Positions 1 to 5,063 of a stretch of DNA of 5,063 bases are shown here, one piece after another. Source of the stretch: Pseudomonadota bacterium (GTDB lineage: Bacteria > Pseudomonadota > Gammaproteobacteria > Burkholderiales > Casimicrobiaceae). The translations under genes and the position numbers were made by a program. The notes under the pieces were generated by a model. That model saw nothing but the letters and a program-made list of their open reading frames with translations, made no database searches and was not told the DNA's origin. Location of the stretch: contig JAKPSO010000265.1 of assembly GCA_029571495.1 (NCBI GenBank), forward strand, positions 1-5,063. Reading direction: 5' to 3'. The first letter of the stretch is position 1. Every line of letters starts with the position of its first letter.

Positions 1-647
1 ACCGGCGCGGCGTACAGTGCGGCCGTCCAATACAAATTCGCATGCGTGTGTGCGGTGCCTTTCGGACGTCCCGTCGAGCCAGACGAGTACAGCCAGAACC
101 CGATTTCGTCGGCGTGGGTGTCGACTTCGCGCGCGGCTGGGGCTTGGGATTTCAGCAGCGGTCCTAGCGGCATGCCGACGGCGATACCGTCGGCGATGTT
201 CACGGCCTGATCGCCGCTCACGATCAACGACTTTGCTTCGTGATTCGATCGTTCCATGGCCGCGCGAACGATGGGGACTAGCGCCGGTGACGTGATTACG
301 GCTTGCGCGCGACTGTGCTCCAACATGTACGCGTAGTCGTCAGCGGTGAGTAGCGTGTTCACAGCGACCGGCACGATGCCGGCGTAAAGCGCACCGAGGA
401 ACGCGACGGGCCAGTCGTTGCAATCGTGCATGAGCAGCAACACGCGCTCTTCTCGACGTATGCCAAGCGCGGTCAGTGCCGATGCGCAGCGCCGCACGCG
501 TTCGGCCAGTTCTCCGTACGACAATGTCCCTTGATCGTCGATGTACGCCGCTTTCGAGGCGCGCGAAGCGTTCAGGTCGATCAAGTGCTTCGCGAAGTTA
601 AAGCGCTGTGGCGGCGGTGCGATGGCGACATTCTTGGCGGTTGTCAT
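1..647 (-). CDS. bclA: Benzoate-CoA ligase, 5' part (cut by window edge)
   Basis: Activates benzoate with ATP and CoA to benzoyl-CoA, the entry step of the box pathway in the cytoplasm. The minus strand is open for 215 complete codons from the ATG at 647-645 and runs off the window. The protein starts MTTAKNVAIAPPP and has the N-terminal fold of the acyl-adenylate-forming (ANL) superfamily: an early YGELAERV segment (about residues 44-51), LLLMHDCNDWPVAFLGA (about 70-86), and the AMP-binding P-loop YSSGSTGRPKG at 187-197 followed by THAN. The YSSGSTG P-loop and the pathway context point to benzoate-CoA ligase rather than a general acyl-CoA synthetase. Roughly 300 C-terminal residues, including the rest of the acyl pocket and the catalytic lysine domain, lie outside. 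The start is supported by an AAGGAG site 9 nt upstream. Divergent from boxR. A paralogous aryl-CoA ligase (such as 4-hydroxybenzoate- or 2-aminobenzoate-CoA ligase) cannot be excluded from this part alone. Confidence 0.9.
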   Translation of the reverse strand, partial: MTTAKNVAIAPPPQRFNFAKHLIDLNASRASKAAYIDDQGTLSYGELAERVRRCASALTALGIRREERVLLLMHDCNDWPVAFLGALYAGIVPVAVNTLLTADDYAYMLEHSRAQAVITSPALVPIVRAAMERSNHEAKSLIVSGDQAVNIADGIAVGMPLGPLLKSQAPAAREVDTHADEIGFWLYSSGSTGRPKGTAHTHANLYWTAALYAAP

Positions 648-656
648 GGGGGGGAG

Positions 657-662
657 CTCCTT
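657..662 (-). promoter_or_regulatory. Ribosome binding site of bclA
   Basis: Reads AAGGAG on the minus strand, 9 nt before the ATG at 647. It is a near-perfect Shine-Dalgarno sequence and fixes the bclA start. Confidence 0.8.
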
Positions 663-737
663 GTTGAATCGGCTGGCTGCGGCGCGCTGTTGTGTCGAGT
701 CGGTTTATGCGCGAAAATGCTGAATACCGCATACGAG

Positions 738-759
738 AAAACGCAATATAATGCATTTT
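738..759. promoter_or_regulatory. Operator-like site 1 (bclA-boxR intergenic), probable BoxR site
   Basis: A 22-bp imperfect palindrome with AAAA and TTTT ends, core CGCA-N6-TGCA, and 9 of 11 base pairs symmetric. It matches site 2 (1740-1761) at 18 of 22 positions, and it matches the reverse complement of site 3 (1780-1801) at 20 of 22. BzdR/BoxR-family repressors are known to bind TGCA-containing sites near their own and their catabolic promoters, so assignment to BoxR is an inference from position and repetition. The site covers -10-like hexamers on both strands, so one bound repressor could block bclA and boxR together. Confidence 0.7.
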
Positions 760-775
760 CTGCTCATGAAATCAA
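745..775 (-). promoter_or_regulatory. Candidate bclA promoter
   Basis: On the minus strand, TTGATT (775-770) is followed by TATATT (750-745) with a 19-bp spacer, or by TTATAT (751-746) with 18 bp. The TATATT occupies the same place in operator 1, read on the minus strand, as the boxC -10 does in operator 3, which supports its use. The predicted start near 738 gives a leader of about 90 nt. The long spacer makes the -35 uncertain. Confidence 0.45.
747..752 (+). promoter_or_regulatory. Candidate boxR -10 hexamer
   Basis: A perfect TATAAT inside operator 1, about 60 bp before the boxR ATG. No convincing -35 is seen 16-18 bp upstream (724-729 reads ATACCG), so the promoter would be weak or factor-dependent. 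Its position inside the operator would give autoregulation. Confidence 0.4.
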
Positions 776-812
776 ATAATCGTCCACAATCTCCATTTGC
801 GAGTTCGCGCTG

Positions 813-1751
813 ATGCGTCGCCAAGAACACGAATTCGCGGAGTCGAGCGCCGCTAACGACGAGCGCGACCCGTTTCTCGTGGCGCTCGGCGAGCGCGTGC
901 GCGCGCTGCGTTCGCGCAAAGGCTTGACGCGCCGTGATTTGGCCTCGGCATCGAACGTGTCGGAGCGTCACCTCGCGAGTCTCGAAGGCGGCGTGGGCAA
1001 CGCGTCGGTGTTGATCCTGCGCCAAGTGGCTCATGCGCTCGATTGCGAAATTGGCGAATTGTTGGGCGACGAAACGACGGTGTCGCCAGAGTGGTTGCTG
1101 ATTCGCGACTTGCTGCGGCATCGCAACGACGACGAATTGCGGCGTGGCCGCATCGCGCTCTCCGAGCTATACGGCGAGGCTGGTAGCCAGTCCGCACGGG
1201 CACGGCGCATTGCGCTGATCGGACTTCGCGGCGCGGGCAAATCGTCGCTGGGTCTGCGCTTGGCAGAAGCGCTCGATGCGCCATTCGTCGAACTCAATCG
1301 CGAGATTGAGCGCGTGTCGGGCTGTGGCCTCGCCGAAATTCACAATTTGTTGGGGCCGACCGCGTATCGCCGCTATGAGCGACGCGCGCTTGAGGAAACA
1401 ATTCAGCTCTATCCCGACGCGGTTATCGCAACGCCCGGCGGCATCGTGTCTGATGCTTCGACGTTCAATCTGTTGTTGTCCAATTGCTTTACGGTTTGGC
1501 TCAAGGCCTCGCCTGAAGATCACATGAGTCGCGTGATCGCACAGGGCGATTTGCGGCCGATGGGTGGAGCGGGCGGTGCTGCGGCGGGCATGCATGGCGA
1601 AGCGATGGAGGACCTCAAACGCATCCTCAGTGGTCGTGCGGCCTTTTACGGCAAGGCGGATATCGCCTTCGATACAAGCGGAAAGAGCTCTGACGAGTGC
1701 TTCACGGCGTTGCTGGTGCTGATCAAAGCCGAAACCCAAAAAACGCAGTAA
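813..1751 (+). CDS. boxR: BoxR/BzdR-type transcriptional repressor with shikimate-kinase-like sensor domain
   Basis: 312-residue cytoplasmic regulator. Residues about 22-85 form a Cro/CI-type (XRE) helix-turn-helix (LGERVRALRSRKGLTRRDLA, then SNVSERHLASLEGG). A linker to about 130 leads to a shikimate-kinase-like domain: Walker A GLRGAGKS at 137-144, YRRYERRALEE at 185-195, an ATPGG motif at 206-210 in the place of the shikimate kinase GGG loop, and a lid-type RPM at 248-250. This two-domain build is diagnostic of the BzdR/BoxR family, whose members repress benzoate genes and release DNA on binding benzoyl-CoA; the kinase-like domain is the ligand sensor rather than an aromatic biosynthesis enzyme. 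The length is close to the roughly 300 residues of the family. The start lacks a strong Shine-Dalgarno (only GCGAG about 9 nt upstream), so translation may be low. Residues 251-258 are an unusual Gly/Ala run. The stop codon overlaps operator 2. Whether it acts on an aerobic (box) or anaerobic (bzd) system is decided by the adjacent boxC and boxB. Confidence 0.92.
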   Translation: MRRQEHEFAESSAANDERDPFLVALGERVRALRSRKGLTRRDLASASNVSERHLASLEGGVGNASVLILRQVAHALDCEIGELLGDETTVSPEWLLIRDLLRHRNDDELRRGRIALSELYGEAGSQSARARRIALIGLRGAGKSSLGLRLAEALDAPFVELNREIERVSGCGLAEIHNLLGPTAYRRYERRALEETIQLYPDAVIATPGGIVSDASTFNLLLSNCFTVWLKASPEDHMSRVIAQGDLRPMGGAGGAAAGMHGEAMEDLKRILSGRAAFYGKADIAFDTSGKSSDECFTALLVLIKAETQKTQ

Positions 1752-1761
1752 AGTGCATTTG
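1740..1761. promoter_or_regulatory. Operator-like site 2, overlapping the boxR stop codon
   Basis: The same 22-bp pattern as site 1 (AAAACGCA, six bases, TGCATTTG), matching it at 18 of 22 positions. It is less symmetric (7 of 11 pairs). The boxR TAA (1749-1751) lies in its centre. Its centre is 40 bp upstream of that of site 3, close to four helical turns, so both could be bound on the same face of the DNA. It ends just upstream of the boxC -35. Confidence 0.55.
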
Positions 1762-1780
1762 ACGCTTGACGTGCGTCAAA
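1758..1780. repeat. Inverted repeat over the boxC -35 element
   Basis: Perfect 8-bp arms TTTGACGC and GCGTCAAA with a 7-nt spacer. A nested dyad TTGAC-N4-GTCAA lies at 1766-1779. It fills the gap between operators 2 and 3 and differs in sequence from both. The nested dyad has the spacing of CRP/FNR-family sites, but binding by such a factor is only an inference. Confidence 0.5.
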
Positions 1781-1794
1781 AACTGCAATATATT
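1766..1794 (+). promoter_or_regulatory. boxC promoter (sigma70-type)
   Basis: TTGACG (1766-1771), a 17-bp spacer, and TATATT (1789-1794). This is a five-of-six match to consensus in each hexamer with ideal spacing. Transcription should start near 1801, leaving a leader of about 77 nt before the boxC ATG. The -10 is inside operator 3, which predicts direct repression by BoxR. It is likely to drive boxC and boxB. Confidence 0.75.
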
Positions 1795-1801
1795 GCGTTT
1801 T
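1780..1801. promoter_or_regulatory. Operator-like site 3 on the boxC -10, probable BoxR site
   Basis: A 22-bp site with a perfect 12-bp palindromic core, GCAATATATTGC (1785-1796). It lies in the opposite orientation to sites 1 and 2 and matches the reverse complement of site 1 at 20 of 22 positions. It covers the -10 hexamer and probable start point of the boxC promoter, a classical repressor position. Confidence 0.72.
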
Positions 1802-1864
1802 ATAGATTCCGACAGAATATTCCGTGCGGAGTCCACGCCAAATCGCGCACCCGCACCCACGTTT

Positions 1865-1872
1865 GAGAGAGA
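1865..1872 (+). promoter_or_regulatory. Ribosome binding site of boxC
   Basis: A GAGAGAGA stretch 5 nt before the ATG at 1878. It decides the start: the reading frame is open further upstream, to a GTG at 1824, but that codon has no Shine-Dalgarno, and family proteins begin near the internal MNAIV methionine. Confidence 0.6.
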
Positions 1873-1877
1873 CATCA

Positions 1878-3554
1878 ATGAACGCCATAGTCGCCGACGC
1901 CGTCGCAGCCAAGATTGATTACCGCACCGAGCCCTCGCGCTATCACCACTGGTCTATCGCATTTGATGGCCCGATCGCGACGCTCTCGATGAACGTCGAC
2001 GAAAACGCGGGCCTGAAGCCGGGCTACAAACTCAAGCTCAACAGCTACGACCTCGGTGTCGACATCGAATTGCATGACGCCGTCAATCGAGTTCGCTTCG
2101 AACATCCGGAAGTGCGCACGTTGGTCGTCACCAGCGCGCGTGACCGCGTGTTTTGTTCTGGCGCGAACATCTTCATGCTCGGCGTGTCGAGCCATGCGTG
2201 GAAGGTTAATTTCTGTAAGTTCACCAACGAAACGCGAAACGGCCTCGAAGACTCAAGCAAGTATTCCGGCCTGAAAACGCTCGCGGCGGTCAATGGTTCA
2301 TGCGCGGGGGGCGGCTACGAGTTGGCGCTTGCATGCGACGAAATCGTCTTGGTCGATGATCGTTCGTCGGCGGTGTCATTGCCCGAAGTGCCGCTCTTGG
2401 GCGTGTTGCCGGGTACCGGCGGTTTGACGCGGGTGACTGACAAGCGCCATGTGCGTCACGATCTCGCCGATATTTTCTGCACGACGACCGAGGGCGTGCG
2501 TGGTCAGAAGGCGAAGGATTGGCGCTTGGTCGACGACATCGCGAAGCCCGCTGCGTTCGCGCAAAAGGTGAGCGAACGTGCGCAGGCGTTGGCCGCGAAA
2601 AGCGATCGCCCCGCGAACGGCAAGGGCGTCATCCTCACACGTGTCGAGCGCAGCGACGAGGCCGATGCGCTGCGCTACGCGAACGTTACCGTCGAGATTG
2701 ACCGTGCGAAACGCAACGCGACATTCACCGTGAAAGCGCCCTCTGGCAAGCAACCGGAAACGATTGCCGAGATCGAAGCCGCAGGCGCCGCGTGGTGGCC
2801 GCTCGCGATGACGCGCGAACTCGACGATGCGATTTTGTCGATGCGCACCAATGAACTCGACATCGGCACGTGGATCATCAAAAGCGAAGGTGATGCGGCG
2901 GCGGTGCTCGCGAGCGACGCCGTGCTCTTGAAGCACAAAGACCATTGGCTGGTACGGGAAACGATTGGCCTCATGCGTCGCACGTTCTCGCGCATTGACG
3001 TGTCGTCGCGCAGCTTGTTCGCGTTGATTGAGCCGGGTTCTTGCTTCGCGGGATCGTTCCTTGAGCTCGCGCTCGCGTGCGATCGCAGCTACATGCTGGC
3101 GCTTCCTGACGATGGGGAAAAAGCGCCGACACTCGTCGTGTCGGATATGAACTTCGGCGTGCTACCGATGGCGACGGGGCAGTCGCGTTTGGGCCGCCGC
3201 TTCTACGACGAGGCGCCCGCGCTTGATGCTGTGCGCGCGAAAGCGGGCGGCGCAATCGATGCCGACTCTGCGCTTGCCTTGGGGCTTGTGACTTCCGCGC
3301 CGGACGATATTGATTGGGCCGACGAAGTTCGCATCGCGCTCGAAGAGCGCGCCGCAATGTCGCCCGACGCACTCACCGGCATGGAAGCGAACCTGCGCTT
3401 CAACGGTGTCGAAAACATGGTCACGCGCGTCTTTGGCCGTTTGACGGCATGGCAGAACTGGATCTTCCAACGCCCGAACGCGGTGGGCGAGAAGGGCGCG
3501 CTGAAGCTTTACGGTAAAGGCGAAAAGACGCAGTTCGATTTCAATCGCGTCTAG
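1878..3554 (+). CDS. boxC: Benzoyl-CoA-dihydrodiol lyase / 2,3-epoxybenzoyl-CoA dihydrolase (BoxC)
   Basis: Cleaves the ring of 2,3-epoxybenzoyl-CoA, adding two waters, to give 3,4-dehydroadipyl-CoA semialdehyde and formate (EC 4.1.2.44). The 558-residue length fits the BoxC family (about 550), roughly twice an ordinary crotonase. The N-terminal half is a crotonase domain: FCSGANIFML (92-101, first oxyanion-hole strand), NGSCAGGGYELALACD (139-154, second oxyanion-hole region), and LPEVPLLGVLPGTGG (168-182). Cys113, Glu148 and Glu170 fall where I recall catalytic residues Cys111, Glu146 and Glu168 in the Burkholderia xenovorans enzyme, offset by two; this rests on memory. The C-terminal half has a second GSCFAGSFLELALACDR stretch (387-403) and SDMNFGVLP (422-430). 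The start at 1878 is chosen from its ribosome site and family N-terminus. It is followed by boxB after 145 bp, probably on the same transcript, and its promoter carries BoxR-type operators. No frameshift or missing key motif is seen. Confidence 0.95.
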   Translation: MNAIVADAVAAKIDYRTEPSRYHHWSIAFDGPIATLSMNVDENAGLKPGYKLKLNSYDLGVDIELHDAVNRVRFEHPEVRTLVVTSARDRVFCSGANIFMLGVSSHAWKVNFCKFTNETRNGLEDSSKYSGLKTLAAVNGSCAGGGYELALACDEIVLVDDRSSAVSLPEVPLLGVLPGTGGLTRVTDKRHVRHDLADIFCTTTEGVRGQKAKDWRLVDDIAKPAAFAQKVSERAQALAAKSDRPANGKGVILTRVERSDEADALRYANVTVEIDRAKRNATFTVKAPSGKQPETIAEIEAAGAAWWPLAMTRELDDAILSMRTNELDIGTWIIKSEGDAAAVLASDAVLLKHKDHWLVRETIGLMRRTFSRIDVSSRSLFALIEPGSCFAGSFLELALACDRSYMLALPDDGEKAPTLVVSDMNFGVLPMATGQSRLGRRFYDEAPALDAVRAKAGGAIDADSALALGLVTSAPDDIDWADEVRIALEERAAMSPDALTGMEANLRFNGVENMVTRVFGRLTAWQNWIFQRPNAVGEKGALKLYGKGEKTQFDFNRV

Positions 3555-3582
3555 CGCAACACGCGAGCGACAAGGTCACTTG

Positions 3583-3680
3583 TCGTCATTCCGGCGCAGG
3601 CCGGAATCCAGGAGGCAAATCTGTCTCCAATCAGTTTTTTGAGATGTCGTTCTGGATCCCGGCCTTCGCCGGGATGACGA
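3583..3680. repeat. Double-hairpin palindromic repeat (MITE/REP-like) in the boxC-boxB gap
   Basis: Two 29-bp arms (3583-3611 and 3652-3680) are inverted copies matching at 26 of 29 positions. Each arm also folds alone: ATTCCGGC-GCAG-GCCGGAAT (3588-3607) and ATCCCGGC-CTTC-GCCGGGAT (3656-3675), both 8-bp stems with 4-nt loops. Two of the three arm differences are a compensating pair (T-A in one stem, C-G in the other). The family beginning GTCATTCC and ending GGAATCCAG is, from general knowledge, a common dispersed intergenic repeat in many proteobacteria. The 40-nt centre (3612-3651) has no gene. The run of six T at about 3634-3639 does not directly follow a stem, so this is not a standard terminator. 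The element ends 8 nt before the boxB ribosome site and could modulate boxC mRNA stability or boxB expression. Confidence 0.85.
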
Positions 3681-3688
3681 AGTAAATT

Positions 3689-3692
3689 GGAG
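3689..3692 (+). promoter_or_regulatory. Ribosome binding site of boxB
   Basis: GGAG 7 nt before the ATG at 3700, just downstream of the palindromic repeat. It supports 3700 as the start. Confidence 0.7.
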
Positions 3693-3699
3693 TACCTAG

Positions 3700-5063
3700 A
3701 TGAACACCGGTATTAACTACAGCGAAAAAATCCCCAACAACGTGAACCTGTCGGAAGACAAAACGTTGCAGCGCGCGCTCGAGCATTGGCAGCCGAACTA
3801 CCTCTCGTGGTGGAACGACATGGGGCCGGAAGGCTCGCAGAATTTCGACGTCTATTTACGCACCGCGGTGAGCGTAGATCCGTCGGGTTGGGCGCAGTTT
3901 GGCCACGTAAAAATGCCGGACTACCGCTGGGGCATTTTCTTGAATCCGCAGGAAGCGGGCCGCCAAGTGAACTTCGGCGAACACAAGGGCGAAGCCGCGT
4001 GGCAAGACGTGCCCGGCGAGCACCGCGCGAATCTGCGCCGCATCATCGTGACGCAGGGCGACACTGAGCCGGCGTCGGTCGAACAGCAACGTCACCTCGG
4101 TCTCACCGCGCCGAGCCAATACGATTTGCGCAATCTCTTTCAAGTGAACGTGGAAGAGGGCCGCCATCTGTGGGCGATGGTGTACCTGCTGCACAAACAT
4201 TTCGGACGCGATGGCCGCGAGGAAGCGGATGCGCTCCTGCAACGCAATTCCGGCGACGCCGACAACCCGCGCATCCTCGGCGCGTTCAACGAGAAGACGC
4301 CGGACTGGTTGTCTTTCTACATGTTCACGTATTTCACCGACCGTGACGGCAAGTTTCAGCTCTGCGCGCTCGCCGAAAGTGGGTTCGATCCGCTCGCGCG
4401 CACGACGAAGTTCATGCTCACTGAAGAAGCGCACCACATGTTCGTCGGCGAGAGTGGCATCTCGCGCGTCATCGCCCGCACCTGTGACGCGATGAACCAA
4501 TTGAAGACCGATGACCCCGCGAAGATTCGCGCGGCCGGTGTGATCGATTTGGAGACGATTCAGCGGTATCTAAATTTCCACTTTAGCGTCACCATCGACC
4601 TCTTCGGTGCCGACGAATCGAGTAACGCTGCGATCTTCTACAACTCGGGCCTCAAGGGTCGTTTTGAAGAAACCAAGCGCGACGACGATCATCAATTGCA
4701 AGGCCGCACCTACGGCGTGCTCTCCGTGCAAGATGGCAAACTGGTCGAGCGTCAGGTGCCGATGTTGAACGCGCTGAACGAAGTGCTGCGCGACGATTAC
4801 ATCAAGGACTCGATCGGTGGTGTGGGGCGGTGGAACAAAGTGATCGAGAAGGCCGGCATTCCGTTCCGGCTGCAAACGCCGCACAAGGCGTTCAACCGCA
4901 AGATCGGCACCCTCGCCGGCATCAAGGTGAGCCCGGACGGGCGCGTGGTGTCGGAGGCCGAATGGGCCGCCAACGTGAACAAATGGCTGCCATCGGCCGA
5001 GGACCGCGCGTTCGTCGCCTCGCTGATGGGGCGTGTGGTCGAGCCGGGCAAGTTCGCCAACTG
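3700..5063 (+). CDS. boxB: Benzoyl-CoA 2,3-epoxidase, oxygenase component (BoxB), 3' end cut
   Basis: Diiron oxygenase that, with reductase BoxA, O2 and NADPH, epoxidises benzoyl-CoA to 2,3-epoxybenzoyl-CoA in the cytoplasm. The frame is open for 454 complete codons to the window end; family members are about 473-475 residues, so only about 20 are missing. The protein begins MNTGINYSEKIPNNVNLSED. The four-helix-bundle iron ligands are all present: Glu123 (in GDTEP), Glu153 and His156 (in EEGRH), Asp214 (in YFTD), Glu243 and His246 (in TEEAHHMF). They fall three residues after the ligand numbers I recall for Azoarcus evansii BoxB (Glu120, Glu150, His153, Asp211, Glu240, His243). Other family stretches include GEHRANLRRIIVTQGD (106-121) and FHFSVTIDLFG. 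It follows boxC after a repeat-bearing gap and probably shares its promoter, since no separate promoter is evident. No disruption is seen. The partner gene boxA is not in the window. Confidence 0.96.
   Translation, partial: MNTGINYSEKIPNNVNLSEDKTLQRALEHWQPNYLSWWNDMGPEGSQNFDVYLRTAVSVDPSGWAQFGHVKMPDYRWGIFLNPQEAGRQVNFGEHKGEAAWQDVPGEHRANLRRIIVTQGDTEPASVEQQRHLGLTAPSQYDLRNLFQVNVEEGRHLWAMVYLLHKHFGRDGREEADALLQRNSGDADNPRILGAFNEKTPDWLSFYMFTYFTDRDGKFQLCALAESGFDPLARTTKFMLTEEAHHMFVGESGISRVIARTCDAMNQLKTDDPAKIRAAGVIDLETIQRYLNFHFSVTIDLFGADESSNAAIFYNSGLKGRFEETKRDDDHQLQGRTYGVLSVQDGKLVERQVPMLNALNEVLRDDYIKDSIGGVGRWNKVIEKAGIPFRLQTPHKAFNRKIGTLAGIKVSPDGRVVSEAEWAANVNKWLPSAEDRAFVASLMGRVVEPGKFAN

Noticed and set aside
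426..779. Plus-strand open frame of 117 codons across the start of bclA and the intergenic region
   Set aside because: It is antisense to bclA, whose protein has clear family motifs and a good ribosome site, and it runs through the operator and promoter region. Its protein resembles nothing I recognise.
705..1739. Several minus-strand open frames (up to 190 codons) opposite boxR
   Set aside because: They are shadow frames of a GC-rich gene; the plus-strand product has an intact two-domain BoxR structure, and the antisense products are Arg/Ala-rich without motifs.
1824..1877. Upstream GTG start for boxC adding 18 residues
   Set aside because: There is no ribosome site before 1824, and the added residues do not look like family sequence; the ATG at 1878 has a GA-rich site 5 nt upstream and the expected N-terminus.
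3588..3639. Rho-independent terminator after boxC
   Set aside because: The first hairpin is GC-rich, but it is followed by CCAGGAGGC rather than a T run; the six T lie about 27 nt downstream. The arrangement is better explained by a dispersed palindromic repeat.
3856..4500. Minus-strand open frame of 214 codons inside boxB
   Set aside because: boxB on the plus strand has all six diiron ligands and continuous family similarity; the antisense frame is a codon-usage shadow.
1..5063. A previously undescribed enzyme system
   Set aside because: All four genes fit the known aerobic benzoyl-CoA (box) pathway. Novelty, if any, is limited to the regulatory sites and the intergenic repeat. No CRISPR array, tRNA, rRNA or transposase gene was seen.

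Overview
The window carries most of an aerobic benzoate degradation cluster of the box type, in which benzoate is activated to benzoyl-CoA, the ring is epoxidised, and the ring is then cleaved hydrolytically. I see a partial benzoate-CoA ligase gene (bclA) on the minus strand (1-647). It is divergent from three plus-strand genes: a BoxR/BzdR-type repressor (813-1751), the ring-cleaving lyase BoxC (1878-3554), and benzoyl-CoA epoxidase BoxB (3700 to the window end, about 20 codons short of a full family member). The moderately high GC content, the strong fit to known BoxB and BoxC proteins, the BoxR-type regulator and the hairpin-pair intergenic repeat all suggest a proteobacterium. A betaproteobacterium (Burkholderiales or Rhodocyclales) is most likely, but I cannot name the species.

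Layout. bclA reads leftward out of the window and is cut after the AMP-binding P-loop. A 165-bp divergent intergenic region holds one 22-bp operator-like site with possible promoter elements for both directions. boxR follows, and its stop codon lies inside a second copy of the operator motif. The 126-bp boxR-boxC gap holds a strong sigma70-type promoter (TTGACG, 17 bp, TATATT) whose -10 lies inside a third operator copy. A separate perfect 8-bp inverted repeat covers the -35. boxC and boxB are separated by 145 bp that hold a 98-bp palindromic repeat made of two hairpins.

How the genes work together. BclA makes benzoyl-CoA. BoxB, with its reductase BoxA (not in this window), forms 2,3-epoxybenzoyl-CoA. 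BoxC opens the ring to 3,4-dehydroadipyl-CoA semialdehyde plus formate. BoxR has an N-terminal helix-turn-helix and a C-terminal shikimate-kinase-like domain, and in this family it represses the pathway until benzoyl-CoA binds. The three matching sites fit a simple model in which one repressor controls bclA, itself and the boxC-boxB unit.

The enzyme pathway is known, not new. The parts most worth a second look are the regulatory architecture (three homologous operators, and an extra FNR-like dyad on the boxC -35), the covarying double-hairpin repeat between boxC and boxB, and a Gly/Ala-rich stretch in the BoxR lid region.
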